From NCBI GenBank assembly GCA_024743355.1, contig JANSWS010000011.1:1-46544 (forward strand): a DNA stretch of 46,544 bases, given 5' to 3'. The stretch is from a bacterium. Its GTDB lineage: Bacteria > Planctomycetota > Planctomycetia > Pirellulales > Pirellulaceae. Under the pieces are notes generated by a model. It did no database searches. It was not told the origin of the DNA and saw only the letters and a program-made list of their open reading frames with translations. Position numbers and translations under genes: made by a program. Below are positions 17,799-26,400 of the stretch, one piece after another (position 1 is the stretch's first letter; the number at the start of each line of letters is the position of its first letter).

Positions 17799-19235
17799 AT
17801 GATTTCGCGACGTGCTTTCCTTTCAAGCTTTGGCTGCGGAGTTCCCTCCGCGGCGTCAGCTGCGCCTCTGGCGAGTCTGGCATTGAGTCAGTTGTTGCAC
17901 GCGCAGTCGGATCTGACGGTAGCCGATGGTGGCCACAAAACACACCACGCTCCCAAGGCGAAGCGTGTGCTGCATATCTTTTGTCCCGGTGCAGCCTCGC
18001 ATTTGGACCTCTGGGAACATAAGCCACTGCTCGACAAGCTGCATGGCCAGCCATTACCGGGCGAAGAAGAGCTGGTTTCGTTTCAAGGAAAGAATGGCAA
18101 CCTGATGAAAAGCCCTTGGGACTTTGTTCCCTGCGGGCAGTCCGGTAAGAAGATTTCCAGCATGATGCCGCACATGGCGCAGCATGTTGACGACATTGCC
18201 TTTCTGCATGGGATGCACAGCAAGACAAATACCCACGGCCCAGGCTGTCTGTTTATGAATACGGGCCAGACAACCGAAGGCTTCCCCAGCGCGGGTGCCT
18301 GGACCAGCTTCGCTCTCGGGTCCGCCAATGACAATTTGCCGACCTTCGTCGCCATGCCGGACATCCGCGGAGAACCTCCGAACGGAAAAGCCAACTGGTC
18401 GAATGGTTTTTTGCCAGCACGTCATCAGGCGATTGTCATGGCGGCGCAACAGCCCATTCGGAATCTGGCCCCACCCCACGGCATCTCTCCTGCGGAGGAA
18501 ACGGAATCGCGGCAATTGCTAGCCCGCATTAACCGCAGGTTCGCAGCCGCACATCCGGGTGAAAGCGAATTGTCGGCTCGCGTGGCTGCCTACGAACTGG
18601 CAGCTCGCATGCAGTTGAGTGCTCCCGAGGTTTCCGATTTGTCGAGCGAAAGCGAGCAACAGCATCGCAGATACGGCACCGGCGACAGCAATCAGCTCAA
18701 GGCAGCTTATGCTCGCAACTGTTTACTGGCCCGTCGATTGCTTGAAAGAGATGTGCGTTATGTGAGCCTTTACTGTTCCTCCCGCGCTTCCGGAGTGGAT
18801 GGGCTGCTGAATTGGGATGCCCATAAGACGCTCAAGGCAGACTACGAGCGGCATTTGCCAATTTTCGATCAGCCTACCGCGGCCCTTCTGAGCGATTTGA
18901 AAGAAACCGGACTAATCGAGGACACGCTGGTACTTTGGACGACGGAATTCGGAAGAATGCCAACGCATCAAGCCGGCACTTCCGGCCGCGACCATAATCC
19001 GGATGGTTTCACCTGTTGGATGATGGGTGCTGGCATTCGCCCAGCCGTTAGCTATGGAGCCACGGATGAGTTTGGGCGTCGTGCGGAACAGAATCCCACA
19101 ACCGTCTGGGATTTCTATGCCACGGTCTTGCATGTGCTTGGATTTGATCACAAACGATTAACCTGGTACCACAACGGCCTTGATCGCCGAATCACTGACG
19201 TGCATGGTCATGTACTGCACGACGTGCTGATTTAG
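17799..19235 (+). CDS. DUF1501 family secreted protein
   Basis: Exported protein of about 478 residues, alkaline-phosphatase/sulfatase-like fold, greatly expanded in planctomycetes. The N-terminus MISRRAFLSSFG is a twin-arginine signal followed by a hydrophobic Ala/Ser/Leu stretch. Family marks: RVLHIFCPGAASHLDLWEHK, PHMAQHVDDIAFLHGM with HGPGCLFMNTG, LLARRLLERDVRYVSLY, the late LWTTEFGRMPTHQ, GRDHNPDGFTCWMMGAG and TVWDFYATVLHVLGFDHKRL. I chose the ATG six bases after the GGGGAG box over the GTG two codons earlier. These genes usually follow a DUF1549/DUF1553 gene; here that partner is missing and the upstream neighbour is the FHA gene. Confidence 0.9.
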   Translation: MISRRAFLSSFGCGVPSAASAAPLASLALSQLLHAQSDLTVADGGHKTHHAPKAKRVLHIFCPGAASHLDLWEHKPLLDKLHGQPLPGEEELVSFQGKNGNLMKSPWDFVPCGQSGKKISSMMPHMAQHVDDIAFLHGMHSKTNTHGPGCLFMNTGQTTEGFPSAGAWTSFALGSANDNLPTFVAMPDIRGEPPNGKANWSNGFLPARHQAIVMAAQQPIRNLAPPHGISPAEETESRQLLARINRRFAAAHPGESELSARVAAYELAARMQLSAPEVSDLSSESEQQHRRYGTGDSNQLKAAYARNCLLARRLLERDVRYVSLYCSSRASGVDGLLNWDAHKTLKADYERHLPIFDQPTAALLSDLKETGLIEDTLVLWTTEFGRMPTHQAGTSGRDHNPDGFTCWMMGAGIRPAVSYGATDEFGRRAEQNPTTVWDFYATVLHVLGFDHKRLTWYHNGLDRRITDVHGHVLHDVLI

Positions 19236-19806
19236 TACTTGGTGAATATTGACGGATGGGCCAAGCCGAAGTGTGCGGACACATTGTCACCGCGGATTTC
19301 CCGATGCTGCCTTCACGTTCACGCTGGTCGGCCAAACTCCGATTTGAATCGGCAGCAAGCACTAGCCGATTGTCGGTATCTCTGCGGACTGCTCCGAATT
19401 TCGCAGTCCAGAAGCAAGGCGTAACTTTGACGGTTACAAAACGCATGCGCCGTCTTTAGCATCGGCGTTGTCTGAACAACGCTGCGACGAGCCAACGCGT
19501 GCATTAACCGTTTCAGAAACTTCGAGAAATTTTCTGACCACCCGTCCATATGTAGCAGTGGTATTTCATGGAATAGCAGTCGCAGGCCATGTGCAGTTTC
19601 AAAGGTGGCTTACCGATAAGGATTCTGTCGTTGAGCTCGGCTGAAAATTTATGCCAGCAGCCGAATCGTCTCACGAATGCTGGCCAAGCCAACCACGCTG
19701 ATCAGAGCGTTCGCTTTCGCACAAGCTCCCCTGGTCCGAACTCGGTGGCTGGTCGCACGACGCAAGAATGCTAGTAGCTGTTGAACACTCTAGCTAGTCG
19801 CCAAAA
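19236..19806. other. Intergenic region after the DUF1501 gene
   Basis: About 570 bases in which I see no credible coding sequence. Small frames exist on both strands but have Arg/Ser/Pro-rich shadow composition and no ribosome binding sites. The strong hairpin that ends the region is listed separately. Confidence 0.4.
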
Positions 19807-19850
19807 GCTGCCAATCCAACTGATTATCAATGTGCGGTTGGATTGGCAGC
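19807..19850 (+). promoter_or_regulatory. Perfect 14-bp inverted repeat upstream of the small conserved gene
   Basis: GCTGCCAATCCAAC (19807-19820) and its exact complement GTTGGATTGGCAGC (19837-19850) flank a 16-base AT-rich spacer. No T-run follows, so an intrinsic terminator is unlikely. It ends 57 bases before the start codon of the 89-residue gene and could be an operator for a dimeric regulator or a 5' leader hairpin. Confidence 0.6.
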
Positions 19851-19907
19851 ATTGGCAAGTCACTCATCATGAATTTGGCAAACACTGCATGCGGCAGGAG
19901 GCAGAGA

Positions 19908-20177
19908 ATGGAAAAGGAGATCAACGTCCTAGCTATGATCAAGGGCGATGAGCGGTATGTGTTCTTCTATGACGATGAAAATCGTGTGGAGACACTACGC
20001 ACCCTTGGTCGCTACGCCGCTGATCCCGATCTCAGCTTTTCATGGTACGATGCTGCGGTGATGAGCAAGAAAATCCGGGATATGGCGACCGAGAATGAGA
20101 TGTTCGCGCCTGCTCGCAAGACCAGCGGATCTCCTTTTTCGCGATTCTCATTCCGCCAGGAACAGGACCTGATCTAG
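19908..20177 (+). CDS. Conserved small hypothetical protein (89 aa)
   Basis: Small cytosolic protein. The start is decided by a strong CAGGAGG box six bases before the ATG. The sequence opens MEKEINVLAMIKGDERYVFF and continues YDDENRVETLRTLGRYAADP, LSFSWYDAAVMSKKIRDMA, then a Ser/Phe/Arg-rich tail. I recall similar short proteins from other Pirellulaceae but know no function. The order of strands and helices suggests a compact alpha/beta fold. It lies 75 bases upstream of xerC on the same strand and may be co-transcribed with it. A perfect 14-bp inverted repeat precedes it. Confidence 0.8.
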   Translation: MEKEINVLAMIKGDERYVFFYDDENRVETLRTLGRYAADPDLSFSWYDAAVMSKKIRDMATENEMFAPARKTSGSPFSRFSFRQEQDLI

Positions 20178-20252
20178 TTCCTTGGCGGCTGATAGATTAG
20201 CGGACGCATTCGATGCTAGCCAAGTCAAACGTCTTTGTTTCCGAGCTTCGAC

Positions 20253-21155
20253 ATGCACTCCGAAGTCGCGCAGTTCCTGAAGTATCTGAGTTCGGAACGC
20301 AACGCATCTGAGTTGACCATCAAGTCGTATCGGGAAGACTTGATCGATTTGGCGGATTATCTGGTCTCGGAAATGGGTCCCGGCGTCAAGCCTGCCGATG
20401 TCAGTCCAAGAATTCTTCGCGGATACTCAGCCGCCTTGCACGAAGCCGGATATGCCAGGTCCAGCATCTCAAGAAAGCTAGCATCCTTGAGAAGCTTTTT
20501 CCGCTTCGCTCAGCGGCAGCAGATGTGTGATTCGAATCCGGGTAAACCGCTGCGAAATCCTCGTGGGCAACGCAAGCTGCCTCACTTTCTGACGGACCAA
20601 GAGATTGGCCGTCTGCTATCAGCTCCCAACCGGCGGACCGAGTTGGGACAGCGAGACTCGGCCATACTGGAGACGATGTATTCAGCGGGGCTCCGCGTCA
20701 GCGAAGTGGTCGGGCTCAACGAGGGCGATCTGGACTTTGAGGAAGGACTGGCACAAGTTCGCGGTAAGGGGCGGCGCGAGCGATTATCACCGCTCGGCCG
20801 TTACGCTATCGATGCTCTGCGGAAATACATGCGTCTGCGGAAAGTAGCGGAAAACGAACCCAAAGGTCGTCAGGCCCCCGTGTTCGTGAATCGCTTTGGC
20901 AATCGGCTGACGACGCGTAGCGTGGGTCGCATGCTGGAAAAGTACATCCAGCAAACCGGATTGAATACTCGTACCTCACCGCACACTCTCCGACACAGCT
21001 TCGCCACCCATCTACTGGACCGCGGTGCCGACATTCGCAGCGTACAAGAACTGCTGGGGCATAAGAGCCTGGTGACGACGCAGATCTACACGCACCTATC
21101 CACCGCTAATCTTCGCGAAGTCTACCTGAAAGCTCACCCCCGAGCCGGCCAATAG
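20253..21155 (+). CDS. xerC: Site-specific tyrosine recombinase XerC/XerD
   Basis: Tyrosine recombinase of 300 residues, the usual Xer length, acting with its partner at dif to resolve chromosome dimers. The N-terminal SAM-like core-binding domain (residues 5-90: FLKYLSSERNASELTIKSY) and the catalytic domain are complete. Catalytic residues: Arg148 (AGLRVSEV), Lys172 (GKGRRERL), His244 and Arg247 (HTLRHSFATHLL), His270 (ELLGHKSLVTT) and nucleophile Tyr279 (QIYTH). The ATG used gives the normal Xer N-terminus; a TTG six codons earlier is an alternative. Assignment to XerC rather than XerD is by general resemblance. Nothing suggests an integrase of a mobile element: no att sites or cargo seen. 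Confidence 0.9.
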   Translation: MHSEVAQFLKYLSSERNASELTIKSYREDLIDLADYLVSEMGPGVKPADVSPRILRGYSAALHEAGYARSSISRKLASLRSFFRFAQRQQMCDSNPGKPLRNPRGQRKLPHFLTDQEIGRLLSAPNRRTELGQRDSAILETMYSAGLRVSEVVGLNEGDLDFEEGLAQVRGKGRRERLSPLGRYAIDALRKYMRLRKVAENEPKGRQAPVFVNRFGNRLTTRSVGRMLEKYIQQTGLNTRTSPHTLRHSFATHLLDRGADIRSVQELLGHKSLVTTQIYTHLSTANLREVYLKAHPRAGQ

Positions 21156-21452
21156 TCTGCCTGTCCTGCCGCTGGGCCGGCAATGCCAGCACTCCCGGTA
21201 GTCCTGTTAGCGGACAGATGCTACAGTTGTCAGGATGCCACCGTCGCCGGGGCGGTAGGCGGTACTGGGTAGCGCCGTGATGCATTTTGGCGTTGGATTT
21301 ACAATCACGCAGCCCAAGCGAGTGTGTACGCGATAGCGACTGAGACTCACTCGCTCGCGCGTCGTGCTTGTATTTTCGGGCGAGCCCAAGATCAAGTTTT
21401 GACAAAGCACTAATACCTTTCCGGGAGCCTTTGCAGCGCATGGAGCACACGA
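21156..21452. repeat. Intergenic region with a probable dispersed repeat (about 21300-21385)
   Basis: Just under 300 bases without a gene. The stretch GAGACTCACTCGCTCGCGCG followed by TCGTGCTTGTATT, with a leading GCGACT, resembles a repeat I remember as common between genes of Rhodopirellula-like genomes. Only one copy is visible here, so repeat status rests on memory. Confidence 0.35.
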
Positions 21453-21746
21453 ATGCCGATTCGTAATCCAAAGATTGGTGACAAGGTTGTCTACGCCAAG
21501 GACAAGCACAGTGGGTCACCGGGCCAAAGGGCACAGGAGGTAACTGCGTCACCTAAAGGCGACCTTTATAATTACATCGTGGAAAAATACTGGGTCGTTA
21601 AGGCCATCGATCATGATGGCAGGCTGCTTCTGAAGACCCGTCGTGGCAAGGAGCATTTAATTTCTCCCAACGACCCGCGACTAAGGCTGGCCTCGATCTG
21701 GGAACGCGTGTTCCTGTCCAATCGCTTTCCAACGCTGGACTCGTAG
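21453..21746 (+). CDS. Conserved small hypothetical protein (97 aa)
   Basis: Small basic cytosolic protein, no known function. The sequence begins MPIRNPKIGDKVVYAKDKHS, has an internal YNYIVEKYWVVKAIDHDGRL and TRRGKEHLISPNDPRLR, and ends with LASIWERVFLSNRFP. The pattern of short beta strands with Gly turns suggests a small beta-barrel (SH3/KOW-like), and the early IGDKVVY phrase resembles barrel-forming regulators; this is inference. GGAGC lies eight bases before the ATG. I recall similar proteins from planctomycetes only. It is a single gene between xerC and the phosphoesterase operon. Confidence 0.75.
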   Translation: MPIRNPKIGDKVVYAKDKHSGSPGQRAQEVTASPKGDLYNYIVEKYWVVKAIDHDGRLLLKTRRGKEHLISPNDPRLRLASIWERVFLSNRFPTLDS

Positions 21747-22144
21747 TGCTTGGTTGCAGTTCAATTTCAGGGTAATGGACCATGTGACGAGTCCAAGATC
21801 CTTGCAAATGGCCGGCACTCGTCGCCTCGTCCACTACAGCCAACCCAAATTTCCAATGGAAACAAGGCACTAGCGCCTTCCATGGGGCTGCCGTTAAGTG
21901 GATCGCGTGGATTGCAACCCACGAGAAGCGCAGTCGCCGGCAATGCTTTCATTGCGATTAAAGGCTATCTTTCCCTGGTTGCGTAGTTGGGCAAGAAACG
22001 ACGTTGGCACAAGTTGGCGTTATGCACTAAACTTGGCCATTCTGGAAAGTCCGAACCCGCAAGGCTCATGCCGGAAGCATGGCCAACCAGGCTCTTCGGA
22101 CCTGCCTTCGGCACTGTCATGGTCTCAACCAAGGAAGGCTTGTC
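21747..22144. other. Intergenic region before the phosphoesterase/ATPase operon
   Basis: About 400 bases. Short frames on both strands look like noise. No clear promoter, hairpin or repeat was identified. Confidence 0.35.
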
Positions 22145-23410
22145 ATGGCAAAGGAATCATTTCGTTTTATCCATGCTAGCGACTTTCACCTGGAACGTCC
22201 CTTGCAGGATATCTTGGACTTGCCGGAACACCTCCGGAAGACTCTGGTGGAAGCTCCTTGGAAGGCAGCCGAGGCCGTATTTGAGGCGGCGATTCTGGAG
22301 AATGTCGATTTCTTGGTGTTGGCCGGCGATTTACTGAATTTGTCGACAACCGGGGCGCAAGGTGCGGCGTTTCTATTGGCCCAATTTGAGATCCTGCGTG
22401 AACGCGGAATCCAGGTCTACTGGGCTGGCGGCCACGTGGATGACCCAGCTTGCTGGCCGGATGCCGTTGGCCTTCCGGACAACGTGCATGTGTTTTCGAA
22501 CTCAGCTGTTGAGACGCTCGTCTTCAAACGCAATCAGACACCTTTAGCAACCATCCTGGGCCGCAGCAGTGACGGCAACGAAACGGTTCGAGCGGCGGAG
22601 TTCGCGCACGAGCCGGACGAAAACTACGTCATCGCCGTCGCACATGGAAAAGCGGATAGCGAAACTCTGCGATCCGAGCGCGTCGATTATTGGGCTCTGG
22701 GTGGACAACACCAGTCGGAAATCTTGCAAACGGAAGAGCCCTGCATTCGCTATAGCGGTTCCCCGCAGGCCCGCGAACTCAAGGAAGAAGGCGCCCACGG
22801 TTTTGTTCTGGTCGACGTCGATGCCCAACGCTGTGTTCAGGTGCACTCGATTGATAGTGATCTGGTGCGCTATTCCGAACAAGACGTGGATGCCGACGAC
22901 ATGGCCTTGGGTCGGGATGTAAGACAAGTACTGACAAAACGCATTGCTCGCTTGCAAAGCGAAGCAGCAGGTCGGCACCTATTGATCAAGTGGCGAGTGC
23001 ATATCGATCTTGAAAACTCGACGGTAGTTGGCCCTTCGGCACTGGAAGACCTCCTAGGTTGGCTGCGACGAGAATTTGGACATGCCACCCCCGCTTGCTG
23101 GTCCACTGACATTGAAGTACTGCCACCCAAGGATTTCCCCGAAAAGTGGAAAGAAGAAGACACGATTTTGGGGGACTTTCTAAGAATTGCGGAGCAGCAG
23201 CGCAAGTCGAGTAAGCCGCTGAACCTGAAACCACTCATCGACAGCGAAACTCCAGGGAACAACATCTGGCAAGCCGCACTTTCCCCTTCAAGTGCCGCTT
23301 CCAATCAGTCAGCCGTTGAAAAAAGTACGCTCTTGGGCGTTGATTTGCTACGTGGCCATCAAGTCGATTTGGTGGCTTCAACTCGCCGTTTCGGAGGATC
23401 CGAGAAGTGA
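22145..23410 (+). CDS. SbcD/YhaO-like metallophosphoesterase (DNA repair exonuclease family)
   Basis: Calcineurin-like phosphoesterase of 421 residues, related to SbcD/Mre11 and YhaO. The start follows GGAAGG by seven bases. Motif I is FIHASDFHLE (Asp, His) and motif II LVLAGDLL (Asp). Motif III, normally GNHD, reads AGGHVDD, so the metal-ligand Asn is replaced by Gly. AVAHGK supplies the next His. The last motif, normally GHIH, reads ALGGQHQSE, so one His is replaced by Gly. Two of the seven canonical metal ligands are therefore altered. I have seen GG-x-H in planctomycete relatives, so this may be a family trait. The stop overlaps the GTG of the ATPase gene (GTGA), as expected for a coupled nuclease-ATPase pair. 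Confidence 0.88.
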   Translation: MAKESFRFIHASDFHLERPLQDILDLPEHLRKTLVEAPWKAAEAVFEAAILENVDFLVLAGDLLNLSTTGAQGAAFLLAQFEILRERGIQVYWAGGHVDDPACWPDAVGLPDNVHVFSNSAVETLVFKRNQTPLATILGRSSDGNETVRAAEFAHEPDENYVIAVAHGKADSETLRSERVDYWALGGQHQSEILQTEEPCIRYSGSPQARELKEEGAHGFVLVDVDAQRCVQVHSIDSDLVRYSEQDVDADDMALGRDVRQVLTKRIARLQSEAAGRHLLIKWRVHIDLENSTVVGPSALEDLLGWLRREFGHATPACWSTDIEVLPPKDFPEKWKEEDTILGDFLRIAEQQRKSSKPLNLKPLIDSETPGNNIWQAALSPSSAASNQSAVEKSTLLGVDLLRGHQVDLVASTRRFGGSEK

Positions 23411-26400
23411 AGATCAAGGACATCCAAATCGATGGCTTCGGTGTCTGGTCTGGAATGACGGTACATTCCATGCCGGATACCATGACCGTGTTTTACGGTC
23501 CGAACGAAGCTGGCAAAACAACGCTGATGAACTTTCTGCGTACGATGTTTTACGGTTTTACCGCGGATCGTCGCGGGCGCTACCTGCCACCGGTTTACGG
23601 CGGAAAGCCTGGCGGAGCAATTCGCGTCACTGGTCCCGGAGGAGGTTACGAGATCTGTCGCCGCGCGCAACTAGACCAAGGCGGCGCAACCGGCAGCCTG
23701 TCAGTAACTGGCAGCGATGGCATAGCACAGGGTGCCCATCGTCTAACGATGCTGCTGGGGCAAGTCGACGAAACAATTTTCACCAATGTGTTTGCCATCG
23801 GTCTGCGCGAGCTTCAAGAACTGAGCACGCTCGATGATACGGCGGCCGCCGATGAGTTGTACAAGCTCTCCAGCGGACTCGATCGCGTTTCTCTAGTGGA
23901 TGTTATTCGCCAGCTAAAGGCCGGTCGTAGACATATCGCTGGCCCGACCCCAGACCAGGGTCAAATGCAGCATCTGATGCTAAAACGCGAAAAACTGAAG
24001 GATGAAATTGATCAACTTTCCGCGCATGGGCGGCGATGGAGCGAACTAGCGGCACTCAAAAAGACGCAAAATTCCGAACTGGATGAACTCAAGCAACGCA
24101 TCGCCCATTGGGAACTCGAGGCCAAGTCCTATGAGATTGCCATTCAAGCCAAGCCAACTTGGAGCAAGCGAAGGGAGGTGCAAGACCGCATCGAAGCGCT
24201 CAACGCGCGGACAGATCTTCCCGACACTGCCGCGGAGAAACTGGACGAACTGAACGAGAAGGCCGCGGAGCGAGAGGCACAACTCGACGAGCTCAAGCAA
24301 AAGCGGCAGTCCTTGCGCGATCAAGCCCGTGGCCTACCGGTGCGGAGAGGCATCTCAGAGCTGGCCAACAAGATCGAGGCAGCTGTCGAACAAACACCTT
24401 GGATTCACTCGCTCAAGAAAAACATCCAGCGCGTAGAATCGTCCATTGAACAGGCCAAACAGGAATTGGTCGAAGATGCCAAGCGGTTGGGCGTAACCGA
24501 AGAAGACCAGCAAGCGTTGCTCGATGATCGCCGAATGCACGCCATTCCGGATCTATCGCGGCAAGCCATCAAAACTCTCGCCGAGCCAGCCAGCGAAGTA
24601 CGCATGTGGTCAACGCGGCTGAAACAAGCCAAGCAGCAAGTAGATACAGAAAAGCAGGAACTCGAGCGCCTACAGGCTGAGCTTGAAGCATCCCTGGACG
24701 AGCAGGGCACAGAAGACATCAATCGTGCTTTGGAGCGACAAGGCGAGAATTTGTCCCTGTTGCGCAAGCGCATCCAAATCCAAGAAACCCTCGACAAGCA
24801 GCTCGCCCGAAGGGAGCAGCTTGAAGAAGAGGCAATTGATCTGCAATGCGACGAAGCCTTGCCGGTGGAGCGTTCGTTGTTGCTTGGGGTGCTTTTCGTC
24901 GGTGGAGCATTTTTGTTCCTGTGGGGACTCGGCAAACTGCTGCCCTTTTTCAACCCCACGGGAGTCATGGATTCGCAGAATGGCCTGTTGTTCGTCGTCT
25001 GCGGGATGTTCATGCTCTTCTTTGGACTGATGTGGAGCAATGCACTGGATCGCACCACGGTCAGCGAGTTGGACGACGTGGAAGATCAGATCGAAGCGCT
25101 TCGCAAAGAGATCCGAAAAACGGAAGCCGAGAGAGACGACTTGGAAAGACGACTGCCCCCCTATACCGGCAGTCTGGAATCAAGACTCAAAGAAGCGGAA
25201 CAGGAAATCCACGAACTGGAGAGCCTGCTGCCCATCCAACATAATTTGCGTGCCGCTCAAGAACGCTATCAAGGCGCTCGGAAGCGCGCCGCTCAAGCTG
25301 TCGATTCACTGCGATCCGCCAAGACCCAGTGGCAGCGAATGCTGGCCCAACTCGGTTTAGCGGAATCGCTTTCGCCCAAGAGCATTCGGGTGATGGCCGA
25401 TGGCTACGACTCTTTGCTGCAGACGCGACGCAGACTGCAAAGCCTGGAAGAGGAACTGGAATCTCGGCAGTCCGAACTGGGCGCGATCGTGCAGCGGATC
25501 GATGCACTTTCCCGCCAAGCCGTCGCCGTCAAGAATGCCAGCGAAGACCAAGCCCAGCGACGGTCCGCCGATGTGGATGACGATTTTTATGATTCGGCCG
25601 ACACCGTCGATGCGAAGCGCCAACGGGCAGTCGAGGACAAGCCGAATTCCAGCGCCCGCCCAGCTCCGGCCGGTATCGAGGCCGCCGATCGCGCTTTGAA
25701 CCAACTGGCAAAGCTGAACGAATTGATTAGCTCTCAAGAGCAATTCGTACACAAGAAGCGGGCACTCAAAGAACAGGATCAGCAACTCGCCAAACACGCG
25801 GCCGCAATCGAGAAATCTTTGCAAAAGATCCAAAGAGCGCACAGCGCCCTGCTGGCCGAATACCGCTGCGAAAGCGAAGAGCAGTTGCTAGAGCAACTGG
25901 AACGCAAACACGAATACGAGCAACTGCTTGCTCAGCAATCCGAATTCTCAGATCGCATCCAAGCTATCGTTGGAGGCGTCGTGCCCTTGGACTCGGTAAC
26001 CCGCCTGCTGGAAGGCCATGCAGGGGAAGAACTCGAACAACGCTGGACAGCGATCGGACAGCGCACCCAGCAAGCCGAGCAGCGAGTCGAGCAGTTGCAA
26101 CTGCGACAAGGCGAGTTGAGCCAGGAAATGAAGTCCTTGGCGGCCAGCTCCCGTTTGGCTGAAGCCAGGCTCGAATTGTGCTGTGTCGAGAATCAGTTGA
26201 AAGCATGCGCTGCCCACTGGCAGACTTTGGCCGTCACGACGGGCTTGCTCGATCGCGTGTGCGAAGTGTATGAGGCCGAACGCCAGCCCGAAACGCTACG
26301 CGAAGCCTCCGCTTTCTTGACTCAGTTGACGGAAGGCAAATATGTCCGCATCTGGACACCGCTCGGTAAAAATCAACTGCGAATCGATAACTCCAGCGGC

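Noticed and set aside
20525-20545. tRNA-like TTCGAATCC sequence
   Set aside because: It lies within the xerC coding sequence and no cloverleaf arms surround it.
20253-21155. xerC as the integrase of a genomic island
   Set aside because: It has standard Xer length and motifs, and no tRNA, att repeats or mobile cargo lie next to it.
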